Assembly: GCA_040219275.1 (NCBI GenBank)
Contig: JAVJSU010000091.1
Coordinates: 1 to 34,708 of the forward strand
Length of the DNA stretch: 34,708 bases
Direction of reading: 5' to 3'
From: JAVJSU01 sp040219275
Lineage (GTDB): Bacteria > Chloroflexota > Anaerolineae > Aggregatilineales > Phototrophicaceae
Position 1 is the first letter of the stretch. The number at the start of each line of letters is the position of its first letter. The position numbers were made by a program, and so were the translations under genes. Below, piece by piece: positions 15,466-24,091 of the stretch. The notes under the pieces are model-generated. The model saw only the letters and a list, made by a program, of their open reading frames with translations, did no database searches and had not been told where the DNA came from.

Positions 15466-17835
15466 GTGGGGCGTACCCGTATAGCGATTGGAATCAACCT
15501 CTTTTTTCTGATGATCTGTGTCTATATGCTGATCTATCAGGGACAACTTTTACTGAGTGATGAGCGCACACTGTTTGATTCGGCGCAAAGTTTTGTCCGT
15601 AGGGGTGATTTTTACCCGACTTACGAAAACAATGTCTATGACAATCTCACTGTGGTGGGCGTTCCCTGGAATCCGCCCGCACATGAGCCACTGCCTATCT
15701 ATGTGGTGGTCTTTTTTACGTTGATTGGCTCGCAAGTGCCTGAGATCGGTCTGATTCACATCGCGCTATTGATGAATATTCTTTTGAGTGCCTTGCTGGT
15801 AGTTAGTTTTTATGTGCTGGCACTGTGTTTAAGATATCGACTCAAAACGGCACTTTATGCCAGCCTGCTCCTCGGATTAGCGACCAATATACTGCCTTAC
15901 ACACGCACGCTTTTCCGTGAACCGTTGATGACGTTCCTTATCTTCTGGTGTTATGGGTTTGCACTGCTACTATACCGCACATGGAAAGAGGAGAAACGTC
16001 TCTCTTATCCATTGTTATTCGGTTTGCTGATTACCGCCATACTCGCGATTCTTAGCAAAGTCTCCACCGTGTTTTTTCTTCCGGGCATCCTGATTATCCT
16101 TTTGCCGTCGTTGAAAATGCTGGAATCACCGCGCCAATCGCGCCGATTTTTCATTTTCAGTGGTCTTCTAATCGTAATTTTGCTGATTGCCGCTGTGTTG
16201 ATTACCCAAAATCCATTGTTGGAGAATACACGCTACTCATGGGCGCGATGGGAAGCATATCTGCAAAGTATCCTATGGGGATCAGTTATTGAAGCTGTTC
16301 TGGGGTATCAAATCAGCTGGGGGCGAAGCGTCTGGTTATATTCGCCGATTCTGGTATTCGCACTGTGGGGCGCGTGGCGTTTGATACGTCAGGGTGCATG
16401 GCGGATGGTGGTCGCGCCAATCGTCATCATGGTGTTGATGAGCCTCTTTTATGGGCTTATTCATCGTCAGGTCTGGTGGGGTGGCTGGGGCTGGGGACCG
16501 CGTTACTTTACCTCTGTGATTCCGCTTATGATGCTCTGGTTGTTGCCGATTATCGAGGCACGGCGAACAACACTCCAAAATAGTCTCTTTTATGGCTTTG
16601 TGTTGCTGAGTGTTGGGATGCAATTGCTTGGACTTGCCGTCCCGTTGTCAAATTTCTATACAGCGCGTCATCTAAGCGGACATGCACTTTTCGGCGGTCG
16701 GGAGACGTGGTCTGCAATTAATTGGTCATGGGATTTAGGCGCGATTAATTATCACTTAAGCCATCTCAATTTTTCAAATTATGATGGCGCATGGGGTGTT
16801 GTGGCTAACGGAGGTGTTGTTGCTTTACTCATCATCGTGTCGATTGCGTTGGCGGGTGGGACGCTTTATTTGCTATTGATAGACTCCAAACGGCGTAATT
16901 TATTCAGCGTGAGCACCGTCGCATGTTTGGTGGCTTTGTGCCTGTCCATAAATTTTGGGCTTTATGCACTCCGCGATGATCCCCGCTATATCGGTGATTA
17001 TGCCGATGTCGATCAATTGATTGCACAGTTGAACACTGATGTTGAGCCTGATTCTGCATTATTTATTGACCAGCCGCTTTACACACAATTGTTTATGAAT
17101 TGGTTCAAATCTGCCGATCTTGCGGTGACGCTGGATTATGCGCCGGGCGAATTTTACGGCAATATGGAAGCTGTTATTTCGTCTGACAATCCAGCTGAGG
17201 TGATCGGGCAAAATAATTTTGAAGCCTTAAGCTGGAGCGTCGATCATTATGCGCATCTGTGGTTTGTTGCGAGTGCTAGTCCCTTTGAAAACGACAAACG
17301 CCGTCCGATTGAGCGCTATCTGGTAGAGAATTATTTTCAGGTTCAGGAGATCAATACGTCGGCACGGGCGCGGGCGATAGAATTTTTGACGGTGGATGCC
17401 CCGCAAGGAGAGCCGGAACAGACAACCGACTTTAATTTTGACGATGAGATTCGGCTTGCTGGATATACGCTTCCTTTAGGTGATAGCTTCCGCGCGGGAG
17501 AAGTGATTCCCGTGTCCTTGCTGTGGGATGTGATCGAAACGCCTACATTTGATTATAATGTCTCGCTTTACCTTGCTGATGAAAGTGGGGCGTTGGTGGC
17601 GCAACGTGACGGTCAGCCACAGGCAACCTTCGGCAGGATGTCCCGCTGGCAGGTGGGGGAGGCGTATCGGGACAATCATGGTTTGCAGTTGCCCGTCAAT
17701 TTGCCAGAAGGCACATACAGCCTGCATATCGTCGTTTATAATTGGCAAACACAGGAGCGTTTGTGGGTTATTGGCGCGACTAATGAAGAAGATAGTGATA
17801 GTGTCCTATTAGGAACAATCAACATTCAACGTTAA
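15466..17835 (+). CDS. GT-C membrane glycosyltransferase, protein 2
   Basis: 789 residues. GTG at 15466 is preferred: GGAGG lies 5 bases before it, and the ATG 54 bases upstream would overlap the previous gene. The first helix (about 8-27) is followed by SDERTLFDSA, a divergent acidic luminal motif, and HEPLPIY. About a dozen membrane segments run to residue 500. A soluble part follows (about 520-640). The C-terminal beta-sandwich (about 655-789: LAGYTL, VIPVSLLWDV, VSLYLADESGALVAQRD, WQVGEAYRD, LPEGTYSLHIVVY) is homologous to that of protein 1. A lipid-linked sugar donor and an outer-face acceptor are inferred from the family. The shared C-terminal domain and adjacency suggest the two act in one pathway. 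Confidence 0.7.
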   Translation: MGRTRIAIGINLFFLMICVYMLIYQGQLLLSDERTLFDSAQSFVRRGDFYPTYENNVYDNLTVVGVPWNPPAHEPLPIYVVVFFTLIGSQVPEIGLIHIALLMNILLSALLVVSFYVLALCLRYRLKTALYASLLLGLATNILPYTRTLFREPLMTFLIFWCYGFALLLYRTWKEEKRLSYPLLFGLLITAILAILSKVSTVFFLPGILIILLPSLKMLESPRQSRRFFIFSGLLIVILLIAAVLITQNPLLENTRYSWARWEAYLQSILWGSVIEAVLGYQISWGRSVWLYSPILVFALWGAWRLIRQGAWRMVVAPIVIMVLMSLFYGLIHRQVWWGGWGWGPRYFTSVIPLMMLWLLPIIEARRTTLQNSLFYGFVLLSVGMQLLGLAVPLSNFYTARHLSGHALFGGRETWSAINWSWDLGAINYHLSHLNFSNYDGAWGVVANGGVVALLIIVSIALAGGTLYLLLIDSKRRNLFSVSTVACLVALCLSINFGLYALRDDPRYIGDYADVDQLIAQLNTDVEPDSALFIDQPLYTQLFMNWFKSADLAVTLDYAPGEFYGNMEAVISSDNPAEVIGQNNFEALSWSVDHYAHLWFVASASPFENDKRRPIERYLVENYFQVQEINTSARARAIEFLTVDAPQGEPEQTTDFNFDDEIRLAGYTLPLGDSFRAGEVIPVSLLWDVIETPTFDYNVSLYLADESGALVAQRDGQPQATFGRMSRWQVGEAYRDNHGLQLPVNLPEGTYSLHIVVYNWQTQERLWVIGATNEEDSDSVLLGTINIQR

Positions 17836-17880
17836 AATAGTATTATTCTCAATGAGATGATTGAATGGTAATTTATCCTC

Positions 17881-18942
17881 ATGACTAACACCTTAGAATC
17901 ACAACCTCTGACCGAGCAAGAACTAAAAGATGCAGTTAAGCGAATCACCGCTGAACTTAATGAAACCGCACCAAAGCCCCGTCGTCAGATTACACAGATT
18001 GTTGAGAGTTGTGGGGTTGAATTTGTAGATCAACTCTTAAAAGAAACTGAGGAAGTCGAAGCGCAGGGGGGGATGCTCATTGAAAAAGGAGACCGTCGCC
18101 GGACGAAGGGCGGGGTGTTCTTCTATCTTGCGCGTAAAAATTTACCGGAAGACATCCGTGATGGCATTTTTCATAATTGGCGCTCAACACGTAAACAATA
18201 TATTGAACATGAATCACAATTTCCAGAATTTGATTGGGATGAACGCTTACCCTTAATTACTGAATTATTATCAAAACCAAGTGGAGAGGCAACCGACGTG
18301 AGAGTGATTTTAACAGGTCGTCCGGGAGAGATAGAGCGTCGGCAAAATCTGGTGATTACGACGATTGATTTTGAAGTGAATGATGCCTTGACTTTGCCAA
18401 TTGGTGTTCCCGACTTTCCAGAAAAGAAATTAACGTATTTGCTGTATATTTCATCAAAACAATGGGAACGCGTGGAAGAAGCCCTCAAAAAGCCGAACGA
18501 CGAAATGATCGTTGAGGGATTGTGTGCTTTTGATCCTGAGATTCAGCAAATGGCGGTTTATTCCACCTTTGTAACCACCAAGAAATTACAACGGAAAGAC
18601 CGCAAACAAGCGAAGCAAGAGGCGACACAGAAAGCACCTCCGAACAGAGCGCAACCGCCTGCAAGCAATCGGCAGGAGAGACCGGAGCGCAAGCCCAAAC
18701 CGAAACGCGAATTTCAGCCTATCGAGACTATGCCTACGGTGAATGTTGATCTACCTGATGGGATCACCACCGCTGAAGCCAACAAACTGGTTCAGCTACA
18801 TACCGCCGCCGCCGCGTATCGTCTAAGGATTAGTGACCTTGAAGCCAAGCCGGAAGGGCAGGGCTTTATGCTGAACACGACGCGTAAATTGCTTAAAGAT
18901 GTTGAAACACAGATCGAAGACCTCGAAAACAAGTACAAGTAA
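17881..18942 (+). CDS. PHAX-type RNA-binding domain protein
   Basis: 353 residues, ATG at 17881, 45 bases after the GT-C gene and perhaps read with it; no clear ribosome site. Residues about 33-110 resemble the RNA-binding domain of the eukaryotic phosphorylated adapter for RNA export (PHAX). The helices ITQIVESCGVEFVDQLL are followed by GDRRRTKGGVFFYLA (70-84), the basic GG-F segment, and by IRDGIFHNW. Bacterial homologues of this domain occur chiefly in Chloroflexota. Residues about 130-235 form an unassigned beta-rich domain. Residues 236-285 are a Lys/Arg/Pro/Gln-rich linker, likely disordered and able to touch nucleic acid. The last 70 residues are predicted helical and coiled-coil. A cytoplasmic RNA-binding role is inferred; the RNA target is unknown. 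Confidence 0.65.
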   Translation: MTNTLESQPLTEQELKDAVKRITAELNETAPKPRRQITQIVESCGVEFVDQLLKETEEVEAQGGMLIEKGDRRRTKGGVFFYLARKNLPEDIRDGIFHNWRSTRKQYIEHESQFPEFDWDERLPLITELLSKPSGEATDVRVILTGRPGEIERRQNLVITTIDFEVNDALTLPIGVPDFPEKKLTYLLYISSKQWERVEEALKKPNDEMIVEGLCAFDPEIQQMAVYSTFVTTKKLQRKDRKQAKQEATQKAPPNRAQPPASNRQERPERKPKPKREFQPIETMPTVNVDLPDGITTAEANKLVQLHTAAAAYRLRISDLEAKPEGQGFMLNTTRKLLKDVETQIEDLENKYK

Positions 18943-19292
18943 CCCCGATAATCGACCAGATGAAATATTGCCCTGATCTCATGTTGATGTCAGGGTAATT
19001 TTATATCCTCGTTTTTTGCCAGACATTACAAAAATTTAATTATCTTATTCCCAAATATATTTGGCTTATTATGAAATTTAGTCAGCTACATTAATTTTTA
19101 ATTCATTTCTTTATATGAACCATCCTCAAAATCAGCACATTCTACACATTAATCCTCCAAGCAAACCAAAAACAAACTAAAAAAATACGTTTTTATAATC
19201 TGATCTCAATACTTCATATCGCGCATCGTTATTATTTGTAATATACTGTTTTGTAATAACGAAACATTACGTTATATTTAAATGGGTGTCAT
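18943..19292 (+). promoter_or_regulatory. AT-rich gap: weak terminator and overlapping promoter/operator
   Basis: 350 bases with no gene. Near the left end, CCCTGA (18971-18976) and TCAGGG (18990-18995) followed by TAATTTTAT make a weak terminator for the PHAX gene. At the right end, TTGTAA (19251-19256), 16 bases, TATATT (19273-19278) is a likely promoter. The inverted repeat ATAACG (19256-19261)/CGTTAT (19270-19275) fills its spacer and overlaps both boxes, as a repressor site would. The predicted start of transcription is only about 8 bases before the ATG at 19293, in keeping with the lack of a ribosome site there. The middle is AT-rich, and nothing else is seen. Confidence 0.45.
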
Positions 19293-20693
19293 ATGGAACT
19301 TCGAGCGAAATCAACGCAGAGCCAACGTATAGTCAATCCGAACAGACAGTACAACCTGTGGTTATATTACGTGCTTCTTTTCGTTATTACGTGTGTTGGC
19401 ATTGCATACGGCTATTATTTTTCTGATGTTCACTTCCCATCGGAAAAAGCGTTCTGGGTAGAGACATTACTCAACTTAGCGAAAATGTGCTGGCTTATTC
19501 CTTTTCCATACGCGATCCTCAACTTTTACGCGTTTATACGCTATCCGGTTTTTGTAGATGCGCCACAGATCAATGTCAAACCACTTGATGTTACCCTGTA
19601 TTTTCGCTATGTGACGCGTGGCAATAATCCAAAGCTGATCGCTGAAACTGTCGAGGCGAGCTATCGTATATTAGAAGCGAGCCTGAGCTTCGCCCAATGG
19701 CGTATTGAAGTGGTGAGCGATAATCCACTTTTGCTGAATGATTACGAAGGTCAGGTGGAAGTTATCGTTGTTCCGCAGGACTTCATCACTGAAAAAGGGG
19801 CGAAGTATAAGGCACGCGCCCTGCATTATGCGATGGATGTCTCTAACGCTACAGATGAAGATTGGGTAATTCATCTTGACGAAGAAACACAATTTGACCG
19901 CAAAACCGTCCAGCAAATTCATGTGTTTGTGATGGAAGAACGTCGTCGTTTAAAACACCAACACGACAGCTTACCCAAAATTGGGCAGGGCGTTATCATT
20001 TATGGCAAGCGCCAAATCGTCAATTGGCTGACGACACTCGCCGATTCCTTGCGGGTAGGGGATGATTATGGACGCTTCCGCTTACAGTATGAATATGGCA
20101 AAGCCAATATGGGCATTCACGGGTCGTTTATCGTCATCAATAACGGGCTTGAACGCACGATTGGTTTCGATCATGGACCGATGAGCAGTATCACGGAAGA
20201 TGCTTATTTTGCTCTGGTTGCCCAAAATATGGGTGTGAAGTTCGGATTTATCCACGCGTTCATGTATGAAAAATCACCGTTTACGATTATGGATTTCATC
20301 AAGCAACGCCATCGCTGGTTCGGCGGCTTGTGGCTGTGTGCCTTAGCGCCGGATATTCCGTTGCGCCATCGCTATATCCTCATTACATTTATGACGATGT
20401 GGTCATTAAGCTGGCTGTGTATTGTCATGGTGTTCATCAATCTGGTTTATCCAACAGGCACACCGGCATGGTTGGCGATTATCGGCGGCATATCTTTCTT
20501 CTATTATGTCACGCTGTATTTGATCGGGTTTTTCCGTACTTTTGAGGTAAAAGATGGATTGGCACGTTTTATTGTGTTGATGATTTTACAAGTTGTGCTC
20601 ATCCCTGTCTTTTCCACCATGGAATCAATCGGTGTGATTTATGGTCTGGTGAAGCCGCCTAAAGGCTTTTACATCGTGCAGAAGGAAATTTAA
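19293..20693 (+). CDS. Egghead-like GT2 glycosyltransferase
   Basis: 466 residues, integral membrane GT2. There are two N-terminal membrane segments (about 22-42, 62-82), a GT-A core and two to three C-terminal segments (about 355-440). Visible motifs: HLDEET (194-199, the metal-binding acids), IGQGVIIYG (230-238), VNWLTTLADSLRV (243-255), TED (301-303), EKSPFT (326-331) and QRHRW (338-342). The run from IGQG to QRHRW closely follows that of animal egghead/BRE-3 beta-1,4-mannosyltransferase, which builds glycosphingolipid glycans on GDP-mannose. The bacterial substrate is not known, and a mannosyl or glucosyl lipid or polymer is only inferred. The gene is monocistronic, flanked by its own promoter and a strong terminator, and probably has a very short leader. 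Confidence 0.75.
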   Translation: MELRAKSTQSQRIVNPNRQYNLWLYYVLLFVITCVGIAYGYYFSDVHFPSEKAFWVETLLNLAKMCWLIPFPYAILNFYAFIRYPVFVDAPQINVKPLDVTLYFRYVTRGNNPKLIAETVEASYRILEASLSFAQWRIEVVSDNPLLLNDYEGQVEVIVVPQDFITEKGAKYKARALHYAMDVSNATDEDWVIHLDEETQFDRKTVQQIHVFVMEERRRLKHQHDSLPKIGQGVIIYGKRQIVNWLTTLADSLRVGDDYGRFRLQYEYGKANMGIHGSFIVINNGLERTIGFDHGPMSSITEDAYFALVAQNMGVKFGFIHAFMYEKSPFTIMDFIKQRHRWFGGLWLCALAPDIPLRHRYILITFMTMWSLSWLCIVMVFINLVYPTGTPAWLAIIGGISFFYYVTLYLIGFFRTFEVKDGLARFIVLMILQVVLIPVFSTMESIGVIYGLVKPPKGFYIVQKEI

Positions 20694-20723
20694 ATTTGTG
20701 GTGATAATGACATAAACGAAAAA

Positions 20724-20745
20724 CCCCGGAGCACAATGTCCGGGG
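20724..20745. terminator. Bidirectional terminator between convergent genes
   Basis: CCCCGGA (20724-20730) pairs with TCCGGGG (20739-20745) across an 8-base loop. A run of A precedes the stem and six T follow shortly after it, so it serves both the GT2 gene and the converging PPC-protein gene. Confidence 0.9.
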
Positions 20746-20778
20746 GTTTTTTATTAGAGTCTGCGGTAGGGCGCGCTG

Positions 20779-22233
20779 TTACTGGACGACTTCTACCAAC
20801 AGGCGATAATTTCCGACCAATGTACCGGTGTTACTGCTTCTACCGTTGGTGACGTGGAAGAGATAGACACCATCTTCAGGAAGCATAACCTCAAGGCTAG
20901 CAGAACCGGGCAGGGTGGTATTGATGTTGCCGATATATCCCCAGAAACCTGTTTCTTCTGCATCTTCAGGGCGATTCCCGTCAATGCTCAAGCCCGGTGC
21001 GTAGTTCTGGCTGGCGCTGGTGAGGGTAACGCGGATCAATTGACCACCGAGACCTTCAAAGCGATAGACGTTTTCATAGGTGTCACCGCCGACTGTTCCG
21101 CTAACTTCTACACCGCTTTGCAGGGTAGGGGATTCCGTCAGAGAAAGGGTAACGTTGTAATTGCTCACGCCTTCTGCGGGTTCCATGCCATACATCACCT
21201 GACGAACGACCATCAGAAAATTACTGCCAAAGTCCAGACGGATGGGATCGTTGACAAATGAGTTCACCGAACCATCATAAGGAATACCTGCCCCGGCGAA
21301 TTGTGAGCCATTATCGCTGAAGATCATCACTTCGTAGGGTGTTTCTCCGGCGGGTTGGTCGCCTGTTAAGCGGATGATTGTGCCTGTATCTGCGGTGAAA
21401 GTGTAGTAAGCAGATTCACCGATGGATACACCGCCTGTCACTGTATCGCCAATTTCAATAGGTTGTGCGTTGACGGCACCCAGCGTAAAGCTGACATCAA
21501 CAGGGGATTCAATCGGCTGGATTTCACCTTCGGCGTTATTATAGTAAGGTTCGCGGGTCACATTGATGAGATAGTTGCCCGTTTCAGTCAGGTAAAGCGG
21601 ATCAATCGAGATGTTGCCTTCCTGATCGATAGAGGCTGATGTGATCCAATTGCCTTCTGCGCGGGTGACTTCAAAGCTGATTTGTGGCGCGTTGTTTTCA
21701 GTCATTGTCGTTGTGCCAGCAAGATGCAAGATATTTGTACCGCTGTTGCTGACCATATAGGATGCTCTGGTTTGTTGTGCATCTAAGGTCAGGTTGACGG
21801 TTTCATCAAGCGTGAGCATGGTGATTTCCGTCTGGCTGAGTGTGAGTTCATATGCGCCTGTGCTACTGCCTTCCGCTTGCATAAAGCGGGTGGCAACAAT
21901 CGTATACATGCCATCTGCGGGCAAGATGAACGGTCCCATGACCGAGTTCACGCCTGTGCCGCCATCGTCATTGAACGCGATGATCTCACCGCTAGCATTC
22001 TTCAGTTGGATGTATGAATCCAACCCGTCTTCGAGCATGGTCATTTCGACCAGAATAATATCGCCTGCTGTACCTTCAAACGTATACGGAACTTCATAGG
22101 TTTCGTTCGTTATCTCACCGGTGACTGTGTCGCCATAGGTGAGGGTGTCGTCCTGTGCAAAGGATGGGGCGATCATGACAAAGCCAAGCACGAATAGGCT
22201 CAGCATAAAAGAGAAAACAGTTGATTTACGCAT
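20779..22233 (-). CDS. Secreted PPC-domain protein
   Basis: 484 residues from ATG 22233. A classical signal peptide (basic MRKS, a hydrophobic core, cleavage at SFA|QDD near residue 26) directs export. Residues about 30-135, 255-365 and 372-484 each resemble the bacterial pre-peptidase C-terminal (PPC) beta-sandwich: a YGDTVTGEI-type opening, DSYIQLKNASGEIIAFNDDGG, and closing GMYTIVATR/GVYLFHV strands. The part between 135 and 250 is a related beta domain. PPC modules usually flank exported hydrolases and bind substrate or help secretion. No catalytic domain is present, so this is a stand-alone module array, probably at the surface or in the medium. GGAGG lies 14 bases before the ATG, further than usual. 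Confidence 0.75.
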   Translation of the reverse strand: MRKSTVFSFMLSLFVLGFVMIAPSFAQDDTLTYGDTVTGEITNETYEVPYTFEGTAGDIILVEMTMLEDGLDSYIQLKNASGEIIAFNDDGGTGVNSVMGPFILPADGMYTIVATRFMQAEGSSTGAYELTLSQTEITMLTLDETVNLTLDAQQTRASYMVSNSGTNILHLAGTTTMTENNAPQISFEVTRAEGNWITSASIDQEGNISIDPLYLTETGNYLINVTREPYYNNAEGEIQPIESPVDVSFTLGAVNAQPIEIGDTVTGGVSIGESAYYTFTADTGTIIRLTGDQPAGETPYEVMIFSDNGSQFAGAGIPYDGSVNSFVNDPIRLDFGSNFLMVVRQVMYGMEPAEGVSNYNVTLSLTESPTLQSGVEVSGTVGGDTYENVYRFEGLGGQLIRVTLTSASQNYAPGLSIDGNRPEDAEETGFWGYIGNINTTLPGSASLEVMLPEDGVYLFHVTNGRSSNTGTLVGNYRLLVEVVQ

Positions 22234-22370
22234 TTCAGGTTACTTAACCTCCATAGTGTGTTGCTGGATAGAGACCCGATGTCTCCCGTTAATTCCAGCA
22301 TTACCTGAATCGTAACCCTGATTTTTGAGTTGTCCACGCACTATTGGGATACCGCTGACCTACGCTAAGG

Positions 22371-22535
22371 CTACGCCGGAAGCAGAATCGTCATTTCGTG
22401 CTGTGCCATCGTCTCTTTGTAGGCAAGACGATCAAAGAGGGGTTGCGTGGGGTCATTTTGGGGCAAGTTGATGACGCGGGCAGTGTGTTGCTTGATGATG
22501 GGATTTACACGGTTACGTTCTAAATATTCGCCCGC
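22371..22535 (-). pseudogene. Duplicated 3' fragment of the GNAT gene
   Basis: Bases 22387-22487 match 23255-23355, the 3' end of the intact GNAT gene, at 95 of 101 positions with no gaps. An open frame of 54 codons remains. It reads VINLPQNDPTQPLFDRL then KETMAQHEMT in place of the intact VVNLPQNDPTLPLFDRL then KETMAQHEMT, and ends ILLPA-stop. There is no start codon or ribosome site, and the frame is closed upstream by a TAA at 22536-22538. It is a remnant of a tandem duplication or of a lost paralogue. It fills most of the 335-base gap between the PPC gene and the membrane-protein gene; the rest of the gap (22234-22370) shows only a small GAGAC/GTCTC inverted repeat (22271-22285). Confidence 0.85.
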
Positions 22536-22568
22536 TTAAAGGCGAAACTCTAGCTTCAAGATACCAAA

Positions 22569-23219
22569 TCAATCTACGATGGTGAAATCCCATGTGCTAC
22601 TGCCATAGTTGTCGGCTTCGTCAAAGAATATTAATTCTGCCATATGATTTCCAATGTCTAAATCTAGTTGATAACAACGATAGTAAGCCTCTTCAAGTGA
22701 TGATGTGGCAGATAGCATGTTTGCATGATGCCTATAGAATTCATAGATAGGTTGCCCATCTATTTCGATCTGTACATATTCCCAAAATCCATGGCTTTTA
22801 GCTTCAAACTCGTTTTGGATGTTCAGCCAAAATTCTAAAGAAGCGGATTGCGTTTGAGTAGATGAAGACTGCGTTGGTAATTCAGCTGTACCCGATGTTA
22901 CCTGTTCGATTCTTCGATTGGATACATATCCAACTTTAACGCAAAAATTATAGCTAAGTTCATGCTCAACATCTTCGATTATCGGTCTTATTCCTGCACT
23001 AAACTCCAAAGCAGAAATGTCTGAGTTTGAGAGCGGGTATGTTGCAAGTAGAATATTCGATATTGTTGAATGGTTAGTTTGTTCCCACTCTTGACTTCCA
23101 CTGACTGTTGCCATGTGCCTGACAATAAGAAGCACAACAATGAACACAAGAAACAGAATCAACAAGGATGCAAATACAAAGCGGAATTGTTTACCTTTTG
23201 AAATTCGATTAAGAATCAT
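22569..23219 (-). CDS. Membrane-anchored hypothetical protein
   Basis: 216 residues. A basic start (MILNRISKGKQF) is followed by one strong membrane helix (about 14-34), so the rest probably lies outside the membrane. A Ser/Thr/Gln-rich stretch (about 108-127) separates two parts; the second is beta-rich (EYVQIEIDGQPIYEF, HMAELIFFDEADNYG, ending TWDFTIVD). I do not recognise a family. The ATG at 23219 is 19 bases after the GNAT stop with no ribosome site, so expression may rely on read-through from the GNAT gene. It sits exactly between the intact GNAT 3' end and its duplicated fragment, so it was probably carried in by the same rearrangement. Its sequence is AT-richer than its neighbours. 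Confidence 0.5.
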   Translation of the reverse strand: MILNRISKGKQFRFVFASLLILFLVFIVVLLIVRHMATVSGSQEWEQTNHSTISNILLATYPLSNSDISALEFSAGIRPIIEDVEHELSYNFCVKVGYVSNRRIEQVTSGTAELPTQSSSTQTQSASLEFWLNIQNEFEAKSHGFWEYVQIEIDGQPIYEFYRHHANMLSATSSLEEAYYRCYQLDLDIGNHMAELIFFDEADNYGSSTWDFTIVD

Positions 23220-23238
23220 GTTCGAAAAGCCTCATAGC

Positions 23239-24090
23239 CTATTTCACCGACGACATCGTCATTTCGTGCTGTGCCATCGTCTCTTTATATCCAAGACGAT
23301 CAAAGAGGGGTAGCGTGGGGTCATTTTGGGGCAAGTTGACGACGCGGGTAGTGTGCTCAGGATAGGTTTGATGCAGATGGATGAGTAGGGTGAGTAGGGC
23401 ATCATCTGCGTTTGTGTCGTAGGCGGCATCCGTAATGATGATATTTTCGCCGATGACGCGGGCGATGAGATAAGCGTGAACGGTGTCATTTTTGCGGGCG
23501 ACCCATTGCTGTGTATTGCTGGCGGATGTGATGAGTGATTCTTTTGACCGTTGCCAGGGATTCGGCTGTGGATGGAACGCGTCATAGTAGCCGATGACAT
23601 CTTCAAATTCGGCGGGCTGAATCACGAAATCGTGCGGGGCAGGGGGTAGGGCGGTTAGATCAGGTTCACGCGTGAGGATGAGTAATTTACGTGTGATGGT
23701 GAAGCCGAGTGATTGATACAGGGCGAGTGCGCCATCATTGCCGACGATACATTCCAAATTTACCTGTGTGATGCCGTTTTCCCGTGCTACGTCGAAGATG
23801 GTAGTCATCAAAGCGCGGGCTATCCCTTGACGGCGAAAGGGCGGGGCGACTCCTACCGCGTTGATCCATCCGTGCGTGCTACGTTTCGCCAGCAAACAGA
23901 TGCCCGCCGCTTCACCATCGACCAGTGCAATACGCGATAGGGCGAGTTGCGTGTCATTTTGGCTAAGGTTTCCGCTCATCCAGTCGGCGTTGACGTTAAC
24001 CGGCATGATGTAGCCTTCATAACCTGCATTAAAAATGGTGACGACTTCGTCTAGTTCAACGTGATCTGCGGGGATGAATTCGATCTGCAT
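23239..24090 (-). CDS. Double GNAT acetyltransferase
   Basis: 283 residues from ATG 24090. That start lies one base past the upstream stop, has AGGA about 10 bases before it, and begins the fold at MQIEFIPADH; an upstream in-frame ATG inside the previous gene is unlikely. The N-terminal GNAT domain (about 1-150) has the acetyl-CoA pyrophosphate loop RRQGIA (86-91) after the strand INAVGV, and the usual LYQSLGF helix near residue 130. The C-terminal half (about 155-283) is a second, degenerate GNAT-like domain ending in LFDRLGYKE. The substrate is unknown; small molecules, peptides or proteins are all possible. It is coupled to the phosphodiesterase gene before it. A near-copy of its last 34 codons lies downstream. 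Confidence 0.8.
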   Translation of the reverse strand: MQIEFIPADHVELDEVVTIFNAGYEGYIMPVNVNADWMSGNLSQNDTQLALSRIALVDGEAAGICLLAKRSTHGWINAVGVAPPFRRQGIARALMTTIFDVARENGITQVNLECIVGNDGALALYQSLGFTITRKLLILTREPDLTALPPAPHDFVIQPAEFEDVIGYYDAFHPQPNPWQRSKESLITSASNTQQWVARKNDTVHAYLIARVIGENIIITDAAYDTNADDALLTLLIHLHQTYPEHTTRVVNLPQNDPTLPLFDRLGYKETMAQHEMTMSSVK

Positions 24091-24091
24091 A

